From contig BRYA01000397.1 in NCBI GenBank assembly GCA_030267965.1, positions 23,991-41,307 on the forward strand: a DNA stretch of 17,317 nt, written 5' to 3'. Below, one piece after another: positions 9,171 to 17,317 of this stretch. Every line of letters begins with the position of its first letter. The first letter of the stretch is position 1. This DNA is from Triparma columacea (Eukaryota > Sar > Bolidophyceae > Parmales > Triparmaceae). Below the pieces are notes generated by a model. It ran no database searches and was not told the DNA's origin. It worked only from the letters and a program-made list of their open reading frames with translations. The position numbers and the translations under genes are program-made.

Positions 9171-12100
9171 ATGAATAACCATGAAGCTCTGCTCGCTGAG
9201 AGGGAGGAGAAGATCATGCAGCTCGAGGCTATAACATCTAAACTGGTTGTCGAACTTACTGCCGTCGCCGCATCTTCCGCCAACGAAGTTGCTGCCGCCG
9301 TCAAGGAGGCCCGAGCAACTGCAGCGGGCATTGTCACGGTTGTAAACGACCTTGCCGTCACCCTTAGGGCCGATGCAGATCGCGCCGCAGCCCATGAACG
9401 TGCCACCGACCGCGTTGAGACCATCGAGGTAGCGCAACGCCGCGTCGATGTCCCCAAGGCCACCGAAGACTATGTTGACGCCCCTGAGGTTGTCGCAGAG
9501 AATACTGCCGCCCCTGAGGCCGTCAATGACTCTGCTGCAGCCCTTGATAGGGCCGCTGCAGATCACGCCGCAGCTCATGAACGTGCCGCCGACCGCGTTG
9601 AGACCATCGAAGTAACACAACGCCGCGCTGTTGTCCCCAAGGCTAACGAAGAATATGTCGACGCCCCTGAGGTTGGCGCAGAGAATACTGCCGCCCCTGA
9701 GGCCGTCGATGACTCTGCTGCAGCCCTTGATGGTGGCATGGACGATAACAAGGCTCAGACTACCTCCCATAAGATGAAATACCAGCAATTACAAGCCCAC
9801 AAGGAGATGGTGGGTGTGCTTGTCGAGCGTGGTGCAGTTGAAGGCATCATCGAGCAGTCGTGGGATACTAAGAGAGCAAATGTCGGTGTAGTGATTCATG
9901 ATGAGCAGCAGCTTGTCCTCGATTACATCCTTGCCAAATCAAACGTGGGAGTTTTTCTACGTGACACTATCCATGAGGAGAAGGGTGAAAAGGTTGTGCT
10001 TTGGCAACACTTTCTGAGAGGAACGAAAGTCGTCGAGTACCTCCTTAAAATTAGAGCCGTCCGTAATGAAGGCTCAGGCCAGTGTGAGATAATGTCAGAG
10101 GACGAGAATGGCTTGCCGAAGGAGGCAAAGACGAAACTCGTCAAGATTGCGCGTTCGATGAATGCACAGCGAGCGAGGCTTGATGGTGAGATCAGGTTAG
10201 CGGCCTATGAACACGGGCAAACCGCCCTTACCCTCGTCGGAACAATGGAAGCCAAGGAGACGAGTGTGGGGAGGGGGGACGTCAATACTGTTTACATGTC
10301 AATCAAGGGTATAATGGAGGAGATTGAGAAGCACTTTCACAAGCCTGATGTGGTTGATGAGAGGAGGAAGAAGCACTTTGTGGAGGTTATTCCAAACGCA
10401 CCAGCTCTGACCACAGCTGAAAACAACATGATCAAGGGAAGATTGAAACTTGTCAACATCACCAACAATGCCAAGAGGCTACCAGAGACACTGAAGCTTG
10501 ATGTAGAGAAATTCATTTTTGTTAACGAGGTTACAGGTCAAGTGTTCGGGATTTCTCACTGTGTGGTTGATGGTTCAGCAGCCAATGTTCTGGCAGATTT
10601 AGTTGAGATTGACACCTACGAGTCAGGGCTGTTACACAAAGAAAGTAATGGCAACCTTCCCAGGAAGGTTTTCAGTGGGATAGATAAGACGAGATCACTC
10701 CAGTACTCAGCAGGTAAAAGGCTTCCAGCACCTTACAACCCTCGCCTTTTCAATGGGTGGCTTTCATGGAAGCAGCAAAAAAGCAGTAGCGAGAAGAACC
10801 AGTTCCTCTTTGCCTTTGCCCCCCTAAAGGAGTACACAGGGACAAGAGAAGCTGTGAGAATAGATGGTAAGCACACTGTAGGAGAAACAACAGGCCTTTA
10901 CATCATCACTGAAGTTGCGCCGGATATCTGCACTGTTCTGCGAATTCAGTCAGTAGACTTGAAGGAGACCCTTACTCTTCCCCGAGCTATCAAGATAAGT
11001 TTTTGCAAGTCGAACCTAAAATGGGCTGACAAAGTAAAGGAGAAGTTCAAGAGGAACGGGAAGGTGGTTGATGCTGAGATCAGGGGGGTTCTGGTGGAGA
11101 GGATGAGGGAGGGGGTTGAGTTGGAGGAGGACCAGAAGAAGGTGTTCGGGGAGTTGGAGGCGCTTTTTGGTGGGGAGGAGGAAGAAGGGTGGGGGCCTCT
11201 CAAGTCACCTTATGAGGGAGTAAAGATGGGGATCATGTACAAGCAGCAGGAGAAAGGGGAAAAGACACTCGGTTTTGGAAGAGCCAAGTGTGTTGCCGAC
11301 TGCTCAGCCGAGGAAGCAGCTGCTTGGTTCTTTGAGTACTGCAGCAGGGAGAGGATTCTTAAGAGCAGAGAGAAAGGGGAGCCTGCAAGACTTGAGATAA
11401 GGATGAAAGGACAGGGAAGCATCAACGAGAAGCTATTTGCAGTAGTCACGAAACTTCCCTTCCCCTTTCAGAAAAGAGAGTTTGTGATGAGATATGTTTG
11501 GCAAAAGGGACACCAAGATGGCATCACGTCAATAGCGTTTGTACCATCTGAGGAGAAGGTGGATTATGGAGGAAATCTAGGAAAGCTTGTGAAAGCTACA
11601 ACAAGTGGCATTCTCAATGCCAAGAATATTGAGGACCATAATGGTGTTCTCCAGTGTAAACTTACATTGACACAATTTATGGACACAGGGGGGTATATTC
11701 CAGTCAAAATTGTCGACAGATATACTCCACAAATACTAAGTACGATAGCAGTACTCAGGGATTCCTTGAAGCAGGATGAAGAGGTTGATAAAGCTACACT
11801 GGCCTCTCTTGCCAACATTATCAAGAACAAACACCAAGATTATACTGATGAGGAGAAGAAGGCAATCAGGAAGGGGAAGGAGTTCTATAAAAAGTGCAAG
11901 AAGGACGAGAACTTTGATGATCTGAAGAGTCCTGATGAGAGGGTCAAGATGAAGCTAGTTCATGTTGATGGGGAAAGCAGTGCGACTGGTTTTGCCACTA
12001 CTGTGGTTGATGCTAGTGTGGAGGAGTGTGCTGCCTATGAGTTTTATTTGGATTCAAGAGAATACCTTAACACTACAAAGGAGCGAGGGATCACTGAGTA

Positions 12101-15023
12101 TCACATCAAAAATGTTAACGACCACACCTTCTACTACATAACAACGAGAAATATTGGCATTCCTGGATTTTCTCCCCGTGACAATAGAAGTAAAGTTACC
12201 TGGTTTAAGCAACAGGATGACACAGTTATCCTTAATATCGAAGATACAGAAGAACTTCAGGTAGTCTTTCCAGTGAAGGCAAGGAATGTTTTAGTTAAGA
12301 TTCACACAGTCTGGATATTTGAGCCACTTGACCCTATTGGAAATGTGCCACAAACATCAGCGACTTTCACGACAAAGGTAGATCTTGGTGGAGTTTTCTA
12401 CTCTTCTGCCATGAACAAGATTGCACCAAGATTTCTAGGAGTAGTCTCAGACTCGAGAAAGAAGTTTGACAGAAGCAGAGACATTGATGCTTCAACAAGG
12501 ATCCAGATAGTAAGTGGAATAGGTGAAATCAAAGAAATGACCACTGAGACATTTGATTCTAAGTTCCTAGAGCTTGAAGGCAAACAAAAGGTTGACGGTG
12601 CATTCCCTCTTTCAGATACCTGGATTAAGGTGGAAGAGAAGGGAAAGGGATGGGGAAAGACAACAGTGACAGTTAGAGCAGGTTTGGAGGAAGCTGCTGC
12701 CTACTTCTGGGACTTTGAGAGCAGAGTCCATCAAGAAACAACAGGAGATGTTGAAAGGGTTGTTGAGGAGAAGAAAGGGACATGGGAAGTGGTTGTGAGG
12801 AGAAGGCAGAAGTTGGAGTCAAAACAAGGTGTCAAAAACAGAGATAGGGAGTTCTGGAATGTGATGAAGCTGCACAAGGTGGATGAAGATACTATTATGA
12901 TTATCATGGAGCCAATAATGGAGAATATGGAGAGAAGTGATACTTTGAGCAACACTCACAGAGGTAATGCACAAAGGGCATCTGAAGAAGTTGCAATAAA
13001 GTTCACAAAAAGGGGAGAGAAGACAACCAAGGTAGAATTTGTCACCAAGGTAGCACTTAGTAGCACTGTAAGTGTGGAGGCAACAACATCAACTCTGGAG
13101 AGGCACCTAGATGAGGCTGCTGAAGTAGAACGCTACTTTATAGACCTCATCCCTTTAAAGGAGATGTCTATGCAAGTTGGCGAGGCCTTGGGTGCTGATT
13201 TGGTTTGGGATGGAGGACAACTTGGAGGAGCACACTCAAGAAAGGACAGAGAGAGACATGTTGAGGAGGTTTGCAACGAGAATGTCACTTTGAGAGAGGT
13301 TGTGAAGAAGTACCCTTGGTTTGTCACTTTGCTGAAGAGGGCAAGGCTTTGTGAGTTTAGCTCCAACAGCTCAGTGTCTACAAAGATACAGTGTGTTGAG
13401 GAGAAGGAGGCAAGGGTGATTGGGAACAATATGATGCCCTGTTTGAAGAGCAGGAAGATGATTGAGGCTGGGGTAGATATGTGGAGATTGCAGAACAGGG
13501 CTGTTGGGGAGCTGTTTGAGGAATTTCCATGGATGGAGGGAATGTTTGTGGAGATTGGGAAGGGTGTGATAAAATCAGCACCTTGGGGAATGATTTGGAG
13601 AGTTACTGTTGGTGCTGTAACATCCATGTTTGATTTGCTCACTGATGTGTATGTGACGTACATGTTTTGGAGTGATGAGAAGTATGGGTACTTTAAGGCA
13701 TCTTTGGCAAGTTTGATGGTATCAATCGGGATTCAAATGCTTTTGGTTTGGGGTCAAAATAAAAAGTTTGGGATGTTGAGGGTGATGAGGGAATGGTTTC
13801 CTATTTTGATTGGGTTTAAGCCTGCTGTTGATGCTTACAGGGTTGCAAAGGGAGAAAAACAAGAGGCTGGACAAGCAACAGATGCCTTGACCGAGTTGAC
13901 TGCAATAAAAGTGATTGAGACGTTTGCTGAGGCCATACCTGGGGTGATTATCCAACTTATGGCTATTGCAACAAGTAAAGACGACGTTAAGGATGCAGCT
14001 TGGGTCTCACTTATTGTTTCAGCAATAACAACAGGCTATGCATCTGCAACTATCAGCTATGACTACGACACTGACCCAGTGAGAAGAGAGCAAGTGCCTG
14101 ACTTCTATGGGTATGTGCCTGCAAATCCCACAAAAAGATCTATCACATTTGTTGCAATGATGTTCTTTAGTACATGTATGCTTGTGATAAGGTGCATGAC
14201 AATAGTTGTGTTAGGGCTACTTGGTGGCAGATGGGTCTCTCTCTATGTTGGTGCTGATTTGCTTCTGTACTTGTTGGTGAAGATCTTGAGAAGGGACTTT
14301 TGGTATTGGATGCCTATTGGTGGCAATGCAGAAATAGTGAGTAGCGTTGTTTTTAGAGTACTGGTGAAAGTGGTAACAGACTTTACATCAATAGTGCAGT
14401 TTAGGCATCCTAATGAAGTTGGAGGGATGTATTGGTTGCTTGGATTTGTGTTGACGATGGGAAGTCTACCAGTAGCTATACTTATAGCTGAAAGGGGAGG
14501 TGTAGCAGAAGAGGGCCTTAACCTTGCATGGAAAGTAGTTGGAATATTTATACCATGTACAATTGTGTTGTTTGCTGCATTTTCCTTTAACATTGAGAAA
14601 AAATATTGGGGCACCTTCTACAGCTTGCAAAGGGGTAAGGACTTAACTGTGAAGAATTTCAGAGAGGGTTCAGATGCTGTCAAAGCAAAGTACACATTTA
14701 AGTACTCACACCATCATTGGAATTCAATTGAAGAGGATGTGAAAGCTTGGGTAGAGGCAAATTGGGATAGATGGTTGGAGGAGAAGCCAAAATGGTTTGA
14801 TGACGCCATGAGAGCAAGAGTGCCAGTCGAATACATTCCAACAGCACAAGAAAGGAGGAAAGAAAGTCATAGGAGAAAGAGTGTTGGAGCTGAAGCTGAG
14901 AGTGGTCTAGTAGGTGCTGTGAGAGCCAGTATTAGGAGAGCAAGTGTTGGAGGAACTGATGGTGGAGATATTATAGAGGCTGGAGGTGGGAAATATAAAG
15001 TAAGCAGTGTTGTGCCTAAGTAA
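9171..15023 (+). CDS. Large intronless protein: Ala-rich repeats, four START-like segments, XK-related-like membrane domain
   Basis: One uninterrupted frame of 1950 codons; ATG 9171 is the first Met and upstream residues look non-coding. Order: residues 1-60 coiled-coil-like (AEREEK, LEAITSK); about 64-186 two near-identical 61-residue Ala/Glu-rich repeats; 190-435 unrecognised; then four related segments at about 436-640, 673-900, 917-1130 and 1143-1330. Each has a small glycine/acid turn, an AAA(Y/W)xF or equivalent helix, and, in the first three, a basic strand ending in a conserved Trp (LSWKQ, YVWQK, VTWFK). They read as START/Bet-v1-like lipid-binding folds. From about 1474 to 1810 come roughly ten hydrophobic spans. 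FDLLTDV (Asp1487, Asp1491) and EAIPGVIIQ (Glu1587, Pro1590, Gln1595) match the spacing of XK-related scramblase motifs D-L-x-x-D and E-x-x-P-x4-Q. The tail is basic and Ser/Arg-rich (RRKS, RRAS). The coding call is firm, domain calls moderate, and a lipid transfer/scrambling role is inference. Confidence 0.8.
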   Translation: MNNHEALLAEREEKIMQLEAITSKLVVELTAVAASSANEVAAAVKEARATAAGIVTVVNDLAVTLRADADRAAAHERATDRVETIEVAQRRVDVPKATEDYVDAPEVVAENTAAPEAVNDSAAALDRAAADHAAAHERAADRVETIEVTQRRAVVPKANEEYVDAPEVGAENTAAPEAVDDSAAALDGGMDDNKAQTTSHKMKYQQLQAHKEMVGVLVERGAVEGIIEQSWDTKRANVGVVIHDEQQLVLDYILAKSNVGVFLRDTIHEEKGEKVVLWQHFLRGTKVVEYLLKIRAVRNEGSGQCEIMSEDENGLPKEAKTKLVKIARSMNAQRARLDGEIRLAAYEHGQTALTLVGTMEAKETSVGRGDVNTVYMSIKGIMEEIEKHFHKPDVVDERRKKHFVEVIPNAPALTTAENNMIKGRLKLVNITNNAKRLPETLKLDVEKFIFVNEVTGQVFGISHCVVDGSAANVLADLVEIDTYESGLLHKESNGNLPRKVFSGIDKTRSLQYSAGKRLPAPYNPRLFNGWLSWKQQKSSSEKNQFLFAFAPLKEYTGTREAVRIDGKHTVGETTGLYIITEVAPDICTVLRIQSVDLKETLTLPRAIKISFCKSNLKWADKVKEKFKRNGKVVDAEIRGVLVERMREGVELEEDQKKVFGELEALFGGEEEEGWGPLKSPYEGVKMGIMYKQQEKGEKTLGFGRAKCVADCSAEEAAAWFFEYCSRERILKSREKGEPARLEIRMKGQGSINEKLFAVVTKLPFPFQKREFVMRYVWQKGHQDGITSIAFVPSEEKVDYGGNLGKLVKATTSGILNAKNIEDHNGVLQCKLTLTQFMDTGGYIPVKIVDRYTPQILSTIAVLRDSLKQDEEVDKATLASLANIIKNKHQDYTDEEKKAIRKGKEFYKKCKKDENFDDLKSPDERVKMKLVHVDGESSATGFATTVVDASVEECAAYEFYLDSREYLNTTKERGITEYHIKNVNDHTFYYITTRNIGIPGFSPRDNRSKVTWFKQQDDTVILNIEDTEELQVVFPVKARNVLVKIHTVWIFEPLDPIGNVPQTSATFTTKVDLGGVFYSSAMNKIAPRFLGVVSDSRKKFDRSRDIDASTRIQIVSGIGEIKEMTTETFDSKFLELEGKQKVDGAFPLSDTWIKVEEKGKGWGKTTVTVRAGLEEAAAYFWDFESRVHQETTGDVERVVEEKKGTWEVVVRRRQKLESKQGVKNRDREFWNVMKLHKVDEDTIMIIMEPIMENMERSDTLSNTHRGNAQRASEEVAIKFTKRGEKTTKVEFVTKVALSSTVSVEATTSTLERHLDEAAEVERYFIDLIPLKEMSMQVGEALGADLVWDGGQLGGAHSRKDRERHVEEVCNENVTLREVVKKYPWFVTLLKRARLCEFSSNSSVSTKIQCVEEKEARVIGNNMMPCLKSRKMIEAGVDMWRLQNRAVGELFEEFPWMEGMFVEIGKGVIKSAPWGMIWRVTVGAVTSMFDLLTDVYVTYMFWSDEKYGYFKASLASLMVSIGIQMLLVWGQNKKFGMLRVMREWFPILIGFKPAVDAYRVAKGEKQEAGQATDALTELTAIKVIETFAEAIPGVIIQLMAIATSKDDVKDAAWVSLIVSAITTGYASATISYDYDTDPVRREQVPDFYGYVPANPTKRSITFVAMMFFSTCMLVIRCMTIVVLGLLGGRWVSLYVGADLLLYLLVKILRRDFWYWMPIGGNAEIVSSVVFRVLVKVVTDFTSIVQFRHPNEVGGMYWLLGFVLTMGSLPVAILIAERGGVAEEGLNLAWKVVGIFIPCTIVLFAAFSFNIEKKYWGTFYSLQRGKDLTVKNFREGSDAVKAKYTFKYSHHHWNSIEEDVKAWVEANWDRWLEEKPKWFDDAMRARVPVEYIPTAQERRKESHRRKSVGAEAESGLVGAVRASIRRASVGGTDGGDIIEAGGGKYKVSSVVPK
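9361..9726 (+). repeat. Two-copy tandem 183-bp in-frame repeat
   Basis: Copy 1 (about 9361-9543) and copy 2 (about 9544-9726) repeat the same order of words: AAAHERA, DRVETIEV, QRR, VPKA, YVDAPEV, AENTAAPEAV, DSAAALD. The GAT starting the AAHER block recurs at offset 183 (9378 and 9561). Copies differ by scattered substitutions and a 3-bp indel at the edge. The unit is 61 codons, so the frame is kept. The encoded segment is Ala/Glu-rich, probably helical. Confidence 0.92.
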
Positions 15024-15040
15024 AATCCAAGAATTTTTCT

Positions 15041-15104
15041 CTATCAGTGACAATGTCCCTGATAGGATCAAATTTTTTGGCCCTATCAGGGACAGTCCCT
15101 GATA
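15041..15104. repeat. Tandem pair of hairpins just after the large gene
   Basis: Two dyads sit 42 bp apart. The first (15041-15065) pairs CTATCAG with CTGATAG plus GAC/GTC across one mismatch. The second (15084-15104) pairs TATCAGGGA with TCCCTGATA perfectly across a CAG loop. The sequence after each is also similar (TCAAATTT), so the hairpins are copies of one unit. They start 18 bp past the stop codon, in what should be the 3' UTR. Confidence 0.75.
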
Positions 15105-16334
15105 CAGTCAAATTTCACATTTGCTTCATTCTCTGTCCATACCACGACTTTTTTCGTAGTGAGGGTAGCTAGCGCAGCGAAAACGGGGTTGCGGGGTGTC
15201 CCCGCATGATAAGTTTGGACTATCTAGGTGATGGAGTGTAAATATATAGCCTTGGGCCCATTGCTTGGGCAGCCAAATCTGTCATTTTGGCTCCTATTTT
15301 ATACCATTGTAAATGACACATTTGTGTCGCACAGCCAGCGCAGCGTCAATCGGGGTTGCGGGGTGTCCCCGCATGATAAAAGGAAGGTCAATGAAGGGGT
15401 AGAAGTGGGTTGTACATGTGGGCTAGGCCCCACTTTTCCGCCATGGTTCACTTATGCTCCAATATGTTATCTTCTTTTTACACATTTGTGTCGGAGATTT
15501 GTGTAACAGCGAAATATACCCATTATTGACTTTGTATGTAACAACTACGATCGCAATATGCTTAGGTTAGGTTGGTAGGGGAGAGGGGGGGAGAGGGGGA
15601 GAGCGGGTGGGAGAGTGTGGATGGTGGATGGGCATGAGAGGGGCTTCGAACATGGGCCGGGGGGGGCAGTATGATGGGTGCTATAGGGTCTTTAATTGCA
15701 GCGAAGTGGGGTGTTGCGAGATTTTGGTATGGGGCTTAAGAGGGGGTGTGAAGTGGGGATGATGTGAGGGGAGGTGCAGGTGCAAGGTTAAGGCTAGCGA
15801 CATGCGTCGGTTATTTCTGGGGAGGGTTAATTGAATAAGTAGACTCTATAATTGCTACGAGGGAGTATGAGGTTGAGCTAGAGCCTAAGAGCGACGCAAT
15901 GAATGTTTTGATACTCATTTTTTTTTTTTTTGTGACGTTGGGAATCGGGGATGTATTCTGGTTTGAAATATGCATGATATAACACGCAAAAAAAAAAGTT
16001 GAATGCTGATTACGTGTCTTATGGAGTCTTAATTCAATTTCAAGTTTGGGTCAAGTTTGGGTCGCGGGGCTGTTTTTTTTGCTATAAATTAATGTCAACC
16101 TCTTTTTTGAGCCTGATTGAGAGTAGATTTGGGAGTGGGTGTCTGAGTGCTGTAATTCATTTGTAAAGCAATAAAATAAGCTAAGATATATTACAATTGT
16201 TCACTTACACACATGAAAGCTTAAGTTACAAGTAACATAAAGGATTATCACTCCTCACCAGAAAATATACCATCTATCCTCTCCTCTCGGGAAAAACGGA
16301 TCAAGACAAATGATTATTTTTGTGTAACCCCTGA
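15105..16334. other. Long intergenic region; no gene seen
   Basis: Apart from the listed repeats I see no gene. A frame at 15228-15506 crosses the direct repeat and lacks coding character. The stretch 15570-15690 is G-rich on the plus strand (runs of 4-7 G), a possible G-quadruplex area. A T run lies at about 15919-15932, an A run near 15988, and an 11-bp tandem duplication of CAAGTTTGGGT at 16041-16062. AATAAA occurs near 16171. Confidence 0.5.
15184..15379. repeat. 29-bp direct repeat with GC hairpin
   Basis: Identical 29-bp copies occupy 15184-15212 and 15351-15379. Each contains GCGGGG-TGT-CCCCGC, a perfect 6-bp stem with 3-nt loop, followed by ATGATAA. Both copies are preceded by AGCGCAGCG (15171-15179 and 15337-15345), so the similarity extends to about 45 bp. 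Between them a perfect dyad GACACA-TT-TGTGTC lies at 15315-15328, and ACACATTTGTGTCG recurs near 15480. The set resembles a dispersed or decayed mobile-element unit. Confidence 0.8.
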
Positions 16335-16585
16335 CTTAACGTTAAGTTTATGGTGACCATGGGCACTGACAAAGTGTGAAAAACAATGACAATATCAAAC
16401 TAAAGTTGTATACGTCAAAAATGCTGATGTTTGACAATGTTTCTCCCCTAGAAAAAGGAGCAAAATTGTCTTTTTCTCAGGGAGAAAGCAAGTAAAATAT
16501 CAACATACCTTGACGTATATGACCTTAATTTGTTGTAATTCTTGTTTGAAATCATTGGTCAGTGTCCCACGAGTTTAACGTTAAG
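16335..16585. mobile_element. 251-bp imperfect inverted repeat, MITE-like
   Basis: The two halves fold on a centre near 16463. Outer ends are CTTAACGTTAAG (16335-16346) and TTAACGTTAAG (ending 16585). Internal pairs are GTATACGTCAA (16408-16418) with TTGACGTATAT (16510-16520), and TTTCTCCCCTAGAAAAA (16440-16456) with its near-complement at 16471-16487. The coordinate sums of the pairs agree within 8, so the arms are collinear with small indels. There is no coding capacity. A non-autonomous element is the simplest reading; I cannot fix a target-site duplication. Confidence 0.6.
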
Positions 16586-17043
16586 TAATGTTAAGCATTT
16601 CAATAAAGGAACTCAGATAATGAGAAGCTACCTCTGAAGGTAAGTTCACCAACTGGACTTACCTGTGAGGGTAACATGGGTTATTTTATCATAACTTCAC
16701 GTGATCGCAATGTTTTTTTGATTTGAATGGCTCAAAAGAACCGTCTTGACGTCGCGGTTCTAACGCTACCTTCAGATTTCACAAAGACGCGTAATGTAAA
16801 AATTGATAAGAAAATTTATTCTCCGGGGTGAGCAATTAATTTAACAAAAGTTGGGTATTCCGTGTTGGATGTGCTTGTCTAAGGCCCCCCTAAAGGCCCG
16901 TTGGTTTTCAAACCGTTTAAGCCTGCCGCAAGTATTTTTTTAATCTGGGGGATTCCAACCTGAAATCCATCGTAAAAAATTACGATGAGATTTTCCCCTC
17001 TTTTTCCTTTTCCACCCAAAGGGATTTATATGATAATAAAGTC
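16586..17043. other. Intergenic sequence before the right-edge gene
   Basis: Besides the short inverted repeat, I see nothing definite up to 16920. From 16921 to 17043 the frame of the right-edge gene is open without an ATG. It is either 5' UTR or an exon entered through an acceptor such as CCGCAAG at about 16932. Confidence 0.35.
16631..16671. repeat. Short inverted repeat
   Basis: AGGTAAGT (16638-16645) and ACTTACCT (16657-16664) form a perfect 8-bp stem with an 11-nt loop. CCTC upstream and GAGG downstream extend it past a 3-nt internal bulge on each side. It lies 46 bp right of the larger inverted repeat and in no gene. Confidence 0.6.
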
Positions 17044-17317
17044 ATGAATTCCCTCCTCGAGAAAACAATCGGTGTTGTTATGGCAATCGACGACATTAAG
17101 GGATCTCAAAGAGACGTCGCGTCCTTCTTTTTCCATACCAGGAACACTATACCTCTTGATCTCGTTCTCGCCTGGAGACAGTCAAAAGATGTGAAGGAGT
17201 TGATTTGCCTTGCGCGGTCAATTATAGACCATCGCTCCAAACAGGGTGCTTGGGGGAAGAAATCGACCAAGGTTTCCAAGGCGTTATTAGCAAGGTTGAA
17301 GCATAAGAATGTAAGTG
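17044..17317 (+). CDS. 3'-truncated reading frame at window edge, unknown protein
   Basis: From ATG 17044 the frame stays open to the window end (91 codons plus one base); the same frame is already open from 16921. The product has a folded-protein character: MNSLLEKTIGVVMAIDD, then a stretch with SFFFHTRN and PLDLVLAWRQ, then a basic end with KKSTKVSKALL. I recognise no family. A donor-like AAT|GTAAGTG at 17311 may end the exon, but every other donor in the window is GTGAG, so read-through is equally possible. The real start may also lie upstream in another exon. The gene is truncated by the window, not shown to be broken. Confidence 0.5.
   Translation, partial: MNSLLEKTIGVVMAIDDIKGSQRDVASFFFHTRNTIPLDLVLAWRQSKDVKELICLARSIIDHRSKQGAWGKKSTKVSKALLARLKHKNVS

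Noticed and set aside
9108..9788. 226-codon minus-strand open frame
   Set aside because: It is antisense to the Ala-rich tandem repeat; its own repeats mirror those of the plus strand, and its composition (Gly/Cys-rich) is what the complement of such codons gives.
13133..13663. 176-codon minus-strand frame
   Set aside because: It lies wholly within the large plus-strand gene and shows no recognisable domain or supporting signals.
15184..15379. CRISPR-like repeat
   Set aside because: Only two copies, about 140 bp apart, in a eukaryotic intergenic region; no array spacing.
15640..15660. TTCGAAC resembling a tRNA T-loop
   Set aside because: No acceptor, D or anticodon stems could be folded around it.

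Overview
The window looks like nuclear DNA of a protist. Three genes are split by short introns of 73-159 bp. All 12 introns I place begin GTGAG, and several carry a CTAAC-type branch point followed by a C-rich pyrimidine tract. Intergenic regions are compact. I infer a stramenopile microalga, possibly of the Parmales/Triparma type, from the intron style and from a very large protein with repeated START-like domains and a multi-membrane-span tail. No taxonomic marker in the window proves this.

Layout, left to right. At 220-453 (minus) lies a possible small, low-complexity protein gene, divergent from its neighbour. At 980-3060 (plus, 4 exons) is a DEAD-box RNA helicase closest to DDX51/Dbp6 (ribosome biogenesis). 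At 3235-5500 (plus, 4 exons) is a PB1-domain MAP3K-like serine/threonine kinase with a long acidic/serine N-terminus. At 5805-8524 (plus, 7 exons) is a Golgi-type II membrane glycosyltransferase of the GT32/A4GALT-like kind with a long C-terminal extension. At 9171-15023 (plus) is one uninterrupted 1950-codon frame. It has an alanine-rich N-terminus with a tandem 183-bp duplication, four successive START-like segments, and about ten membrane spans carrying XK-related (XKR scramblase) signature residues. From 15024 to about 16920 I see no gene, but there are several structured repeats: tandem hairpins, a 29-bp direct repeat with a GC hairpin, and a 251-bp imperfect inverted repeat that resembles a MITE. 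At the right edge a reading frame enters and is cut off by the window end.

The genes all lie on the plus strand except the small one. They do not form an obvious pathway, as expected for a eukaryotic chromosome. The most interesting object is the large START-like plus XK-like protein. If both domain readings are right, it joins lipid-binding modules to a scramblase-like membrane domain in one polypeptide. It is also intronless while its three neighbours have 3, 3 and 6 introns, and it shifts from GC-rich at the 5' end to AT-richer at the 3' end.
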